This document shows positions 1 to 12,545 of a DNA stretch of 64,000 nt, piece after piece. The translations under genes were made by a program, and so were the position numbers. The notes beneath the pieces are model-generated. The model saw only the letters and a list, made by a program, of their open reading frames with translations. It did no database searches and was not told where the DNA came from. The stretch lies in contig JAEOAD010001365.1 in assembly GCA_036365145.1 (NCBI GenBank), positions 3,865,001-3,929,000 on the forward strand, written 5' to 3'. Position 1 is the stretch's first letter. Each line of letters begins with the position of its first letter. Origin of the DNA: Orientallactaga sibirica (taxonomy: Eukaryota; Chordata; Mammalia; Rodentia; Dipodidae).

Positions 1-544
1 CCACTGTCCCCACACTGCTGGACAGCCAGTGATGTCTGCACCACTCAGGTCTCCAGAGCAGTAGCCACGCTTCCAGGATTGTGTGTCTTCGCAGTCTGGT
101 AAGGGAAAGTATTCGCCCTTCGTTGTTGGGGTGGTGGGGGAGGAAGCTGCTCCCCTTGGCATTGACCTCTGTAGCTTATTTGCTGTGGCGACGTCTATGG
201 CCGACTCACAAATCTCCAAGAACACTGTATAGCAGGGCTCTTCGTGGATGTTGAAAATCCTTTTCGGGGTAAAGAAAAATGTAGATACAGAGAAATTTAA
301 GTGTAAGTTTTTAAATTGACTCTTTCCTATACAGTACATGTCTCTGCATAATTAATAGTGTGTTATTGCCACTTGCATTACCTCAGTAGAAGGGCATGCA
401 TGTATTTACCTTAGCACAACTGTGTGCATGCATGCATTTTCCCTTCTCTGCAGTTTTATTTAAAGATACTTTCTCTACAGCTATGAAATACTGACAATGC
501 TGTGTACAGAGTGTAACATATATATTCCTCTACATGGTGTCACT

Positions 545-664
545 GTGTTTTATTTAGTAGAGACACAATCTGATTATTTAGCTTTCTCTGGCCTTGGACT
601 CTAGATCTTCCTGCCTCGGCCTCCCAGGTGCTGGGATTACAGGTGTGCACTACTTCTCCAGGTA
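545..664 (-). repeat. B1-type SINE (7SL-derived), diverged
   Basis: Antisense B1 signature: ttggactctag, then cctcccaggtgctgggattacagg and the GTGTGCAC tail, which is the complement of the B1 head. It is quite diverged and so old. Confidence 0.7.
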
Positions 665-2280
665 GTTTTGCTTCTTTATGTCTAACTCTTTGCCTAAAAA
701 TGCATCTAAGAATAACATGCCTAAAACATGACTGACTGACCCAATTAATAATGCTTCTGCCCTGGTGTTGAAAGTTCTACTCACGGTAAATTTCCACATG
801 CGTTAGTCAGCATAGACGCCTTTTGCTACACTAACAGCAAAGACCCAGTTCTCAGAAGCTTAGCACAGTAAGAGTTCGTTTGTCGCTCATGTTGCAGCCT
901 GTGGCTGGCACGCAGCTGTTTGCAGCAGTGACTCTGGGCTGCTTCCACTGCCTGCCTCTGCTGCTTCTGAGCGGCAGGAGAGAATGTGAGCATACCCACT
1001 CCTAAAAAGCCATGTGAGCTAGAAATAGCACGTCATTTCCCTTCACATTCCTGTTGAGGAAGTAGTCCCATCGTCCCCACCTGACAGCCACGAGGCTCAG
1101 AAGTGAGTCTCAAAGGGAAAGACTGGGGTAGCCAGACCGCTACACAGGGCTGACCTTGCACTTAAGTGTACAAGGGTGTGTCTGCATGCACACGAGTATA
1201 CACATGGACGCATTCAATGATCTGTTTCCTCACTATGCTTGTTCAGGCCAGTTCCTCCTGCCATTGGTGACCCTGTCATTCCATGCTTACTGAGGACATA
1301 CCATATGCTCATCCTTCTGCCCAGCCTTGGGTCCATGTGACTCGGGCCTGCCTAAAGGAAACTAGTAGGGAAGGAGGATAGCGCTGTGGGCAGCTACATG
1401 CTGGTCTAAATGCTCCAGGGAGTGGTGTGAAAGAGAGAGTCAGGGTGGGGAGCCCAGGCCTCCAGACACCTGTACAGCATGTCTGAGCTCCCTTCAGAGA
1501 AGTGGGGCTCACCTGTGAAGGGCTTTCAGTGGTGACAAGAGGGAGCCACCATCCAAGGAACCCAGGGAGGCTCCTGGAGAGGAGGGTAGTCAGGCCTTGT
1601 GTGCTAAAGGATGTGGAATGGGTAATTGTAGTGATAAGCAGGAGGCAAAGATGTCTTCCTCAGCTCCCAAAGACCCTTGATGTGAATAACTAGTGCTGAG
1701 AATCCACTGAGACCCTCCAGCCCCACCTCCTGGGCAGGGTGGGCAGGACCTAGTTAAAGGTGGGATCACCATGGTGGTCCTAGGGCAAAGAGGCTCGTTG
1801 GGCACCAGAAGTGGTGTGTGTAGATTGGGTGCTGAGGTTGGTCCTGGAAGGTAGAGAGAGCTCCGGGCATGCTGGGCAAGGGTGTAGATGCCTTGGCTCC
1901 CTGCCCTACCCCAGCGCAGCACATGGGGGAACATGGCTTCCATAGGTGCGACTTCCCTGTTCTTGTCTTGTCCACGTCCTCCAAGCCTTCCCTGATACTT
2001 CATGTACATTCTGAATTTTGGTCACTCTGGTGTGACACTGCCGAGGGCGTACAGACCAAGGAGTGATGAAGTCCAGGGACTTCCTGTCTCGTGGCTGGTC
2101 AAGAGAAGCACCCAAACCCTCCTCACATGACCATCAGCTCCAAGGGCCAGAAGAACCCTTCCTTCTGCCAGGACAAGGCACAGAGGCAGCCCACCACACT
2201 GCAGACCACTGAGATGGATTTGAACAGGAAGAAATCCTATTGTCTTCGGGCTTCTGTGAGCAGTGTTAGTACACCATAAA

Positions 2281-2560
2281 GAAAGAGTATTTAACTTTGC
2301 ATCGAAAGGCAAAGAATAATTAAAATATAATTAAAAGCATGAATTCTTCTAATTACTGGCTTTGTATAATGAGTATTTAAAAACAAGACAACTGCAAAAG
2401 CTTCCTCTTGAATACATCCAGAAACAAGAGAAGGTAGCATTTTAATTAAAAATGGATTATTTCACAAACAGTTTAATCATCCTGTCATCAAATGATGTAG
2501 GCCTTATTAATTAGCTATTGATATGTAGGCTTAAGTACCAGAATTTTAAATTCTTGATGT
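2281..2560. promoter_or_regulatory. AT-rich island with five TAATTA hexamers (candidate enhancer)
   Basis: TAATTA occurs at 2317, 2328, 2350, 2443 and 2508, in a sharply AT-rich block inside a GC-richer intron. This suggests a homeodomain-binding conserved element; no functional evidence is available. Confidence 0.4.
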
Positions 2561-4659
2561 TGTTTCTGGCGTTGCTTAGTTGGAGGAACATTTTTTGGAC
2601 TGAACTGTATCTTTGGGATGTTAGCAGAGAAAGGTCAGATCATATTACTCTAACTTTTCTGTCCTCTCCTTTGTGGACCCAGAGTGGACATCCCACCATA
2701 ACTGGAGAACAGGTGAGGCACACACATAACTAACCCTCTCGTCTCCACCTGTGATCTGGCATGTGCAAGTGCCAAGACCCCGAGAGGTGATATCTGCTCC
2801 CCCCACGTGTCCCTCCTGTTCTGACCTGTGCTGCAGACACCCCTGACAAATACAGAGTGTTCAGAAAGACCCGGCCTAACAATAACAAGCCTGGGTCCCG
2901 GGCCACCTCCGGCAGCACCGCCTTGGGCTGCTCTTTCTGTAGGGCAGCGTGCGCACAACCTCCATCTGTCATAAGGATATGGATGTGCGCAGTGATATTG
3001 TATTGGCTTTGCTCCTTTGGCCTACTGTGGCTAAACTAGTGCTCAGAAGTCACTTGGTCGGGAGCAGGGTGGGGGTAGGGAGGTTTGTTAGAAGAGGGAC
3101 CCTGAGCCACTCATGCTCAACAGCTGACATTGCTGCAAATTGCAACCACGCAACAGAGTAGGAGCGGCTTCCACCAAGGACCACCAGGGTCTAGCCCTGC
3201 CACACAGGGTCTGGGCCTCGCCTACTGGAGTTGTGGCTCTGCCGTGGTAGAGGGTCCACAGGGTCCCCCCTGAGGCCGGCTCTGACACAGGCATGAACTT
3301 ATCATGTGCTAGCATTCACCCCGTAGCTGCCAAACGGGAAGTCGGGGAGAGGAAGTCTCAACCACACTCCTCCCATCCCATCTGGAACTAAAGGCCAGGC
3401 TTTTCCTCAGAAGAGCCTCGGAGCAGAGTGCCAGCATCAGCCACTCACATGATGTTTGCAGCATTTTGACCAGTCCAGATCCCATGTCTGCTGTTATCTG
3501 CTGCCTAGTTTTCTTGAAATTGAGCGTTTTCCCCCTTTAAGTGTGCTTCTGGAGTACGGTTTTCTAGTGTAAGTGGAAGGCAGGTAACACTCAAAGCACG
3601 TGCCCAGTAGGAGTGCCTTGAGGAGACAGCAGCCTCAGAGCAGCTCACGCTGGGGTCACCTTCCTCTACGGTGGAGAGCCTTGCTGCCTCCTGGTCACCT
3701 ACCGCCTGAATTTCCCTGTGATTCTGCTCCAGCATCATGGGATGAGGGTGGGGTTAGAGCCAGGAAAGGTGCCATTGCTGTGGTCGCCATGACTCGGAGA
3801 TCCAGACCACCATGGGAGAACATTGCCAAGTTGTGTTCAGCTCCTCAGAGCCTCCCAGAGCTGGGCGCTCTTCTGCTCATGGGGCCAGTCCCCAAGTGGT
3901 CTGGATTCCTGGACCTGGGATCTCCCACGTGAGCTACGTGTGTGGCTCTGAATCTCCTCCTCCTCCGTCGTGGTTCTCCTGAGCACTGTCATATGTGCCC
4001 TGTCTCAGGTGCCGGTCACTCCAGGTGTCAGCTGAGAGGGCACTGCAGAGGCTGACTGCTTGTCCCTGGCAAGGAAGGGCAGGACAATCCTTGCACACAA
4101 GAGCACACTGAAGGGGAGCTGCTAAACAATGCCCCACCCACGTGTGTGAGGAATTTAACTTTCAACAAGACGTGAGCCAGGGCAGGGGACAGTTAGTGAG
4201 AAAAAAGATGGAGCTGCTCGGTGTGGATCTGGGGCGTCCCCCACAGGTTTGTGTGTGTGGAATATTTGTTTCCTAGCTAGGGCAGTATTTTGGGAGAACG
4301 TAGAACCTTTAGGGGGAGGACCTGATTTGTGGAAGTGGTCACTAGAGATGGATTTTGAAGGTCATACCCTCTCCTGGTTGCTGCCTGTTCTCCTTCCTGG
4401 TGTACAGCCCTGTGGAGACACCCCCTCTTAACACTCCTGCCACCACAGATGGAGCACCCATGATGCACTGAACCCTCTCTGACACCATGGGCCCAGATCA
4501 ACTTTTCCTCCTCTAGTTGTTTGTCAGGTTCTGTGCCTCAGAATATCACAGTACATTCAAGACTGATTGATAAAGTAAGTGGGGTACAGTTTATATAATC
4601 ATGGGGATAATAGCAGGTCTCTTAAATACGATGCCAAAGGAAGAAGCCATAAAGAAAAA

Positions 4660-5190
4660 AATTTAACGTCAGACCAATAAAAATGTAAATTATCTGTCCA
4701 AAAATGCCATAAAGAAGAATAAAGAGCAAAGGGGGAAATGTTACATAGATGATACTCTAAACCCACTGCCTAGTATCCTTCATATATAAATCCCACAAGG
4801 ATCAATAAGAAAAAGATGGATATCCACATTTTTCAAAAGGGAACAAACCATTTGGGAAGGAAGAAGGATGAGGAATAAGCATGTTCAAGGTTGCCAGTTG
4901 ATCCGTGGAAGAGTGAATTACTTTGTGTTTTGCCTACCAGATTCCCAGTCCTGTGGACAATAGTCCCCATAGATCACTGCTCAGGATCCCAAAAATCCTT
5001 TTGAATGCTTGGGCTCTGTTTTGCAAAACATACTCTGAGACTGAAAGGCACATGTGCTAAGTAATTCCACGTGTAGGAATTTAGCTCCAACGGTGAAGAG
5101 GCATATGGCCAGGAGTGTCCATCATAACACAGGCGGAAGTAACCTAGATGCCAGACAGCACGAAGCTGGCTGAGTGAATTACAGGCCTGA
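4660..5190 (+). mobile_element. Ancient LINE-1 fragment (L1M-type), 5' truncated
   Basis: Two blocks resemble the 3' end of old mammalian L1. One (about 4770-4850) has a 'tatccttcatatataaa ... atcaataagaaaaagat' pattern. The other (about 5058-5185) has an 'attccac ... taggaattta ... tgtccatcat ... aacctagatg' pattern. Strongly diverged; reading frames are broken. Confidence 0.6.
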
Positions 5191-5310
5191 TACCAGAGCC
5201 AGCTATACTCAGTCAACAAGAGCTTACTGAAGACCTCCCATGTGCCAAGCTGGGCTGGGCTCTGGGAGACTGCAGTGAGCAAAACAGATCAAATCTGGCT
5301 TGATGACAGG
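5190..5310 (+). repeat. Old interspersed repeat, family unresolved
   Basis: Carries the widespread 'gagcttactgaagacc ... atgtgccaagctggg ... gcagtgagcaaaacag' pattern of an ancient mammalian repeat. A probable relative lies at 54735-54865. I cannot name the family from sequence alone. Confidence 0.4.
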
Positions 5311-5317
5311 CCAGGGA

Positions 5318-5515
5318 GGATGAATGGAAGATACATGGCATGTGGGTATGTAATTAGATAGGATGGATGGGTGTTGGGGTGGGTAGATGGTGGTCAATAG
5401 ATAGAGATAGGTAATAGAGAAGAATGGACAGATGAATAAAGAGATGGGTGATGGATGCATAGATGGTGGTTAATGGGTAGATGATGGATGGGTGGGTGGG
5501 TAGGAGGGTTGGATG
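5318..5515. repeat. Degenerate GATG/GATA simple sequence
   Basis: About 200 bp of imperfect gatg, ggat and tagat tetranucleotides, the remnant of a decayed tetranucleotide microsatellite. Confidence 0.8.
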
Positions 5516-6310
5516 CTTGCATACATGCCAGGGTTAAAGTAGGAATCTACCCAGGGATGAGGAGTCACTGGAAGAGAGACCTGGGGGAGGAGACAGCCCA
5601 CACTGAGTTCCTAGTGATGTGGCCCCAGGCAGACAGCGGGGCGGGGCGCATTCAGCAGCTCTGAGGCGGGCCTTGCCTGGTCACCCCAGGTGTAGCAAGG
5701 AGGAAGGCTGTGAGAAGACGAGAGGAGACAGGACAGTGAGAGGAGGACACAGCAGATGGGGGATTTGGACAAGAGAGTTATAAATTATAAAAGGATCCCC
5801 AAAGGGACAAGGACTGAAGCAGAGGCCAGCCAGACTGCTATTGCCAGTGACCAGGCAAGAGAGACTAGTGACTGACCGTACCAGGGAGGCGGCAGTAGGA
5901 GCAGGCAATTCTAGACACGGTGCCAGCCCTGAAAATGAATACTAACAGCATACATACGGAAAACTCTGCTGACAAGGAGCTTCTGCTTCAGCAGCACTGG
6001 GTGGGAAGCCCTGCCCTCATCCAGGACCTGGCGAGCTGTGTCTGCAGCCCCATGTCAGCTCTGGGTGTCTCTGTGCAGGTGAGGCAGAAGAAGTTATCAG
6101 ACTGTGAGTGAGTGGGTCTGTATGGCTTCATGAAAAATGTTACAGCTTTTCTCTGTTAAAGCTGAACCCACACAAAACCCTGTGACAGCATTTCTATGCC
6201 TAGATGGTTGCACAACAAAATCAGGCCGCATGCCCCAAAGATCAGACAGACAACTGCCACAGTGCACTCCTCATAATGGCTGTGATGTGCGAGCAGCCTG
6301 AGCACTCACT

Positions 6311-6520
6311 GCTGCAAGAGAGATGGCTTAGCAGTTAAGGCTGCAAAGTCAAAGGACCCAGGTTTGATTCCCCAGGACTCACGTGAGATGCACTAGGTGG
6401 CATATGCATCTGGAGTTCGTTTGTAGTGGCTGGAGGCTCTGGTGTGCCCATTCTCTCCCTCTCTCCCTCCTTCCTCTCTCTTCCCTTTCCCTCCCCCCCC
6501 CCAAGTAAATTTTTTAAAAG
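6311..6520 (+). repeat. tRNA-derived B2-like SINE
   Basis: Head resembling the tRNA-derived A box (gagatggcttagcagttaag), B-box-like ggtttgattccc, body 'tgcatctggagttcgttt', then a pyrimidine-rich region and an A-rich tail. This is the rodent B2-like family that recurs through the window. Confidence 0.85.
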
Positions 6521-6699
6521 AATGAGTAAGTACACAGGGTTGTACTCGCCCAGGAAACCCCGACTGTGGCTCATCTTCACTGTCGACTTTATTGGATCAA
6601 GGAAGACACAGATCAGTGAATCACTTCAGTCTGTGAGAATGTTTCTAGCGGTGATTAGATTAGATCATGAGGGCTCTGACCTAACCAGTGCTTTAATCC

Positions 6700-6960
6700 C
6701 CTGACTGAAGCCCACTCTGCTGGCATTGTTGGGAGGTCCTGAAAAGTAGGAGGGGCCTAGCTGGAGGAAGAAGGTCACTGAGAGTGCGCCCTTGCCTAGA
6801 CTCTTCCTGGACATACTCTGTCCTTCTGCCACCTAGGAGTTCTTCCACCACGTATTCCCACCACCGTGACATTCTGAACTCGGAGACGGTGAGCCTAAAC
6901 ATAGCCTGCATCCCTTAAGTTGTTTCTGGCAGTTATTGGTGACAGTGACACAGAAGTACC
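6700..6960 (+). repeat. LTR/MaLR-like interspersed repeat, tentative
   Basis: Pattern 'gggaggtcctgaaaag ... ggggcctagctggaggaag ... ggtcactgagag ... acagtgacacagaagtacctgat' resembles the 3' part of a common rodent LTR-like repeat. Members also occur at 55.2, 56.9 and 58.7 kb. Class assignment is from memory. Confidence 0.5.
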
Positions 6961-9309
6961 TGATAAGAGGGACCAGCAGCTAGGATGGACAGACAGCAGC
7001 ACCTGCATGCAGACAGAACTCACATACAGGTGCTGCTCAGCAGAAAAGGCCAGACACAGGTGAGAACATAACTGCCTGGTCCTGTTTGCAGGAAGCTCAA
7101 AAGTTGGCCCTGCTGATCTGGATGCTAGAAGTTAGGCCACCCACAGTGTGGAGGGACTGACCGAGAAGGGGGCATACAGGTTGCTTGGTGGGTGTCCTTG
7201 TGACTTAGATCCTTCCCTGTGTGCACGTGTGTGTGTCATATGGCAGTAAAAAGAGACAGCTGAGTATTTTTAAGATCAGTGTTTATGTATTCTGAAATGC
7301 CTGGAGGAATGTTCCACAAAGTATTTGATAGAGGTTAGCACTGAATGGTAATCTGAGTGATTTTCACGTTTGAATAAGTTTGAGAGTTTCTTGAGCGAGA
7401 ATGTCTAAGATCTCATCCCTGTGTAGTCTTACATCACTTACTAGCCATCTCCCGTGACTGGAGCTCTGACAGTAAAGCAGTGTGTGTTGTTCCCCCCCCC
7501 CCAATCACTGATACCGAAGAAGTCAGAAACTCAGCCTAATCAAGCATGTTAAGAATAAAGGGGAAGATTTGTTAATTGAATGTCATGTTGTGTCCTAGGT
7601 TGTGCTTAATACAAGATAGGCAATTTAGAATTCCCAATTATCCCATTAAAATGCTAATTATCTCCTACCTTGATAAGGCCTCTCTGGGAGAGGACAAGCC
7701 GCTCCACTGCTGTGTCTCGCTGCCTGCCTGTCTTCTGCCTGGACCATGGCAGTCTGTGCTGCCCTTCCTTGCCTCCGCTGATGGCCCTCCTCTTCTGGAC
7801 TCCTGCATCCTCGCAGCCTCTCCCCAAGCACCAGCCCACCTCTGGCCTCTTGGCCCTGGACTGGGTGGAAGCATGTATCCTTGCAGACCTGTTTTGGCTC
7901 ATCCTGGGCCGTGCTTAGCTATGAGGTAATGGCCTAGGAAGTGTTAGCCATACATCCTCTGCCCCCAGATCTGGGGACACAAAGCCATTGTCTGCATGAT
8001 CTCCTTTGGCCCCACCCCCCAAATGAGGTCCAAGATGGGTGCCTTTCCACCCTGCGCTGCTGACAGACCCCAAAACCCTGCATGGATTCCACGCCTGAAC
8101 CCAGGTTCCAAGATTCTATGTCTCTCCTGACCATAGCGTCTCATCCCTCTGCTGCCATTTCCTCCTGAACTCATTCCGCAAAAGGTGGTAGGAAATGCCA
8201 GATGCTGCAGGTGCCTGTTCACGTTCTCAGTGCCGTGACTGCCCATCTCAGCCCCAGTACACATCAGGGCCAGGATTGACTGTCCGCAGGAGTTCTTGTC
8301 CTCCATTAGGGGACCTTAGACTTAGCTACTGGTGGAGCATGGTGGACAGTCTCATTGCCACCTTGGCCAGATTGAAGGAGACTCAACCTGTGGACTAGCT
8401 GGGCCAGCAGTGAGCTAGTCAGCCTCATGCTCCCATTGCATGTCTTCTGTGATGGACTGCAGGCTCATGTCTGAGCCCGGATGAGCCCTTCCTCCCTTTA
8501 AAGTGCTTGTTTGAGCAGTGAGAAGAGTAATTAACACATGGAGTACATTGTGAGAAGAGAGGACCGGGACAAACAGTGTGGGCTGGCCACAGGGCCCAAG
8601 GTATCTTTTCATCTTGTTGGCCACGTGGAGATCATCTATTGGGCTCAACCCTTCCAACTGCACATACCTGTGATGAGGCAGGGCCTTTGGGAAGTCCAAG
8701 CAGGAAAGCTCTGAGGGGCCAAGTAGTCTTGATGTGTACTGGGTGTGGGAGGAAAAGAGAGTGAAGAGACTTGGAGAGCAGAGAGGGCCGCTTATGGCAA
8801 ACACGCCACCGCAGCTATTGAGATGGCCTGTGTCCCTGTAGTGCAGTGCCATGCCAGTGGATATTGTGCTATGAAGTGGAGCACCCTCTGCTACCTGCAG
8901 TTTTGTTAATAATGCATTGCTGGTTTTAGTTCAGGGCATTAAGCCAGACCCTTCTTGGTGACATGCTGTGCTGTTTGATCAGTGGTCACCTATCCCTTAC
9001 CTTCTCAGTGTCTGTCCTCACCCAGGCTTGAGAAATAGGAGGCCCAGAGCAGTGCCCTGGCTGGCCTGCCCCAGTGTCTGTCCTGCACAAGATCCACAGA
9101 GAATGCATGCTGGGAGTGTAGCCTCCCAGGCAGTAGTCACAAGGCCTGTTCACCAGGGCCTTCTGATGACCTGTTGGATACCCCCCAGAGAAAGAGTGGA
9201 GCAGCTTCCAACCTCTCCCTGGGAGTTCAAGGGTATTTGGTGTCTGTTCCATGTATCAGAAGTTTTCGTTCTGTTGACGTGTTGTGGTCAAGTAACCTGA
9301 CATAAACAG

Positions 9310-9705
9310 CTTAGGGTTAGGGAGTATGTGTTTTGGCTCAAGGTTTTGAGAGGGTCCAGTTTGTCACAGCTGTGGGAGTATGCATGTATTGTGCAGGCGT
9401 GTGTGTATTCTGGCTCACAGTTTCAGTGGGTCCATCCATCACAGCTGCAGGAGTATGCATGTATTGTGCAGGAGTGTGTGTGTATTCTGGCTCACAGTTT
9501 CAGAGGGTCCAGTCCATCACGGCTGCAGGAGTATGCATGTATTGTGCAGGAGTGTGTGTGTATTCTGGCTCACAGTTTCAGAGGGTCCAGTCTGTCACAG
9601 CTGCAGGAATATGCATGTATTGTGCAGGAGTGTGTGTGTATTCTGGCTCACAGTTTCAGAGGGTCCAGTTCATCACAGCTACAGGAGTATGCATGTATTG
9701 TGCAG

Positions 9706-9745
<40 letters not shown>

Positions 9746-10962
9746 TCTGGCTCACAGTTTCAGAGGGTCCAATCCATCATGGCTGCAGGAGTATGCATGT
9801 ATTGTGCAGGAGTGTGTGTGTATTCTGGCTCTCAGTTTCAGAGGGTCCAGTCCATCACAGCTGCAGGAGTATGCATGTATTGTGCAGGAGTGTGTGTGTA
9901 TTCTGGCTCACAGTTTCAGAGGGTCCAGTCCATCACAGCTGCAGGAATATGCATGTATTGTGCAGGAGTGTGTGTGTATTCTGGCTCACAGTTTCAGAGG
10001 GTCCAGTCCATCACAGCTGCAGGAGTATGCATGTATTGTGCAGGAGTGTGTGTGTATTCTGGCTCACAGTTTCAGAGGGTCCAGTCCATCACAGCTGCAG
10101 GAATATGCATGTATTGTGCAGGAGTGTGTGTGTATTCTGGCTCACAGTTTCAGAGGGTCCAGTCCATCACAGCTGCAGGAGTATGCATGTATTGTGCAGG
10201 AGTGCGTGTGTATTCTGGCTCACAGTTTCAGAGGGTCCAGTTCATCACAGCTACAGGAGTATGCATGTATTGTGCAGGAGTGTGTGTGTATTCTGGCTCA
10301 CAGTTTCAGAGGGTCCAGTCCATCATGGCTGCAGGAGTATGCATGTATTGTGCAGGAGTGTGTGTGTATTCTGGCTCACAGTTTCAGAGGGTCCAGTCCA
10401 TCACAGCTGCAGGAGTATGCATGTATTGTGCAGGAGTGTGTGTGTATTCTGGCTCACAGTTTCAGAGGGTCCAGTCCATCACAGCTGCAGGAGTATGCAT
10501 GTATTGTGCAGGAGTGCGTGTGTATTCTGGCTCACAGTTTCAGAGGGTCCAGTCCATCACAGCTGCAGGAGTATGCATGTATTGTGCAGGAGTGCGTGTG
10601 TATTCTGGCTCACAGTTTCAGAGGGTCCAGTTCATCACAGCTGCAGGAGTATGCATGTATTGTGCAGGAGTGCGTGTGTATTCTGGCTCACAGTTTCAGA
10701 GGGTCCAGTCCATCACAGCTGCAGGAGTATGCATGTATTGTGCAGGAGTGTGTGTGTATTCTGGCTCACAGTTTCAGAGGGTCCAGTCCACCACAGCTAC
10801 AGGAGTATGCATGTATTGTGCAGGAGTATGTGTGTGTATTCTGGCTCACAGTTTCAGAGGGTCCAGTCCATCACAGCTGCAGGAGTATGCATGTATTGTG
10901 CAGGAGTGTGTGTGTATTCTGGCTCTCAGTTTCAGAGGGTCCAGTCCATCACAGCTGCAGTA
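9310..10962. repeat. 78-bp minisatellite, about 21 copies
   Basis: A tandem array whose unit reads tattctggctcacagtttc, then agagggtccagtccatcac, agctgcaggagtatgcatg and tattgtgcaggagtgtgtg. The landmark ctcacag recurs every 78 bp (for example 9491 and 9569). Copies are highly similar, differing at a few positions (gga/ggg, tgtg/cgtg, cagc/cagct). One copy carries an expanded TG run at about 9706-9742. Because 78 is divisible by 3 and the unit lacks stops, all three plus-strand frames are open for more than 500 codons. I regard these as artefacts, not proteins. The array lies in PEPD intron 9. Confidence 0.95.
9706..9742. repeat. (TG)n microsatellite inside the 78-bp array
   Basis: One unit's short GTGTGTGTG spacer is expanded to about 18 dinucleotides. 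All other copies keep four or five. Confidence 0.9.
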
Positions 10963-11874
10963 GTAGGCAGCAGAGGGTGTTGTGCATTTCTTGGCGGACA
11001 GAGGCAGAGAGAGGAGTGCCAGCATGTTTTCCCTTTTAGTCTATCTGGGCCCCAAGCCTTGGAATGGGCCTTCAGGATAGATCTTCCTCTCAGTTAATAC
11101 TCTCTGAAAACATACCAACAGGTGCACATCACCAGTCTCCTCGCTGATTCTAAACCTGGTTGTCAGGCAAGATTGACCGTCCTACACTGCACGGCTCCCA
11201 GTCCCTGGAGCTGCTGCTCCCACTCTGGGAAGGCAGGAAGCACTCTGGTGGCTCTCGATGTTGGTCACTGCTCCTCCCTGAAAGATTGAGTTTCTCTTGT
11301 CCTGGAAGGGAAGGATTTTACTAAATGGATAAATCTTCAAAAGGTATACGTAGCATATTTAATTCACAATTGTGGTCATTTATACCCAGAAAAGATCACA
11401 GTCATCAATTGATATATGTGGGTTTAAAGTAACTGTGTGCTGAGCCATGACTAACCTCCAACATCATGAGACTCTTCACATTTCCTCCTTTTCCTCTTTT
11501 TGCACACCAAGGCTTGAGTCTGCCCCAAGGAGCTGAGACTCTTAGGTCAGCACTGCCCTAGCATAGAGGTCCTCTGAAGCCTTGGGGCTGATGTGAAGGT
11601 GCTCCCTGTGTCCTCCTGGAGAGATGCTAGAGAGAGAGAGATGCTGCACAGGGACTGACAGACTCCCCTGGAGAACTGGCCACGCTGGACCATGAGGAGT
11701 GGGTGTCAGAGTTCTGGATCTATGCAGGTTCAAAGAGTAGCCAGGGGCTGTTTCTCAAAGGCCACAGCTGGGTGCCCACAACTTCCTACAGGAGGGGTCT
11801 TGTTCCTGTGGACTCCCCTTGAGGCCTCTAAACAATGACAATGATGGGGCCTGTCCTGTACAGTGTCCATCAAG

Positions 11875-11995
11875 CAGTGAGCACCGTGCTACATACCCCG
11901 TGAGTCATTTATTTGCACTCCCTTTGTCAGGTGAAGAAACTGAGGCACAACGCTGAGAAACAGCAGAGCTAGGGTTTGGCCTCTGAGTCAGGGTT
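11875..11995 (+). repeat. MIR SINE fragment
   Basis: Core pattern 'gtgaagaaactgaggcac ... cagcagagctagggtttgg' matches the conserved core of the ancient mammalian MIR SINE. Confidence 0.7.
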
Positions 11996-12545
11996 GGGCA
12001 AGAGCCCAAGAGGCTGAATATGTGGAACCTGAAGGAAGGACTGCAGGACCAAGACTGGGCAGGGTCACACCACAGTCTTGGCTATACAGGGCTTCACAGC
12101 CAATGTCCAAACCACATACTCATCTGGACCCTCTTTCCTGGCCACATGGACTCTTACCACCCCTGCCGTCTTCCCTTCTACATGGCCGTTTGTACCACGC
12201 TCCTCTTCAGGACTATTGTCTGTTGAGCCTAGCTTGGGGAATGGCATGGCCAGGGTGCCCTTTATACCATCTTGGCTGACCCTTTCAGCCCCAGCCACCC
12301 GAGTGCCCTGTGCGTGTGGATGGTGTGGCCTGCACCTCCCGTTTTGTTGGATGATAAACCTGCTCGGGTCAGAGTTGGGCTGTGCGCCCAGGAACATTCC
12401 CCAGGCTGGATTTGCAGGTCCCAGGGGAGGCCTGGTGATGCTGTCCCTCGGAACGTGGTTTCTACAGACGTGGGCATGGGAATTTGCTATTCTTGCTCTG
12501 TTGTCATCTCTGGGCACTGACAAACAGGCCTGCCCACCCTCCCCT

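Noticed and set aside
9328..11097. 589-, 568- and 527-codon open frames in the 78-bp array
   Set aside because: All three frames are open at once because the period is a multiple of three with no stop. There is no splice or family evidence.
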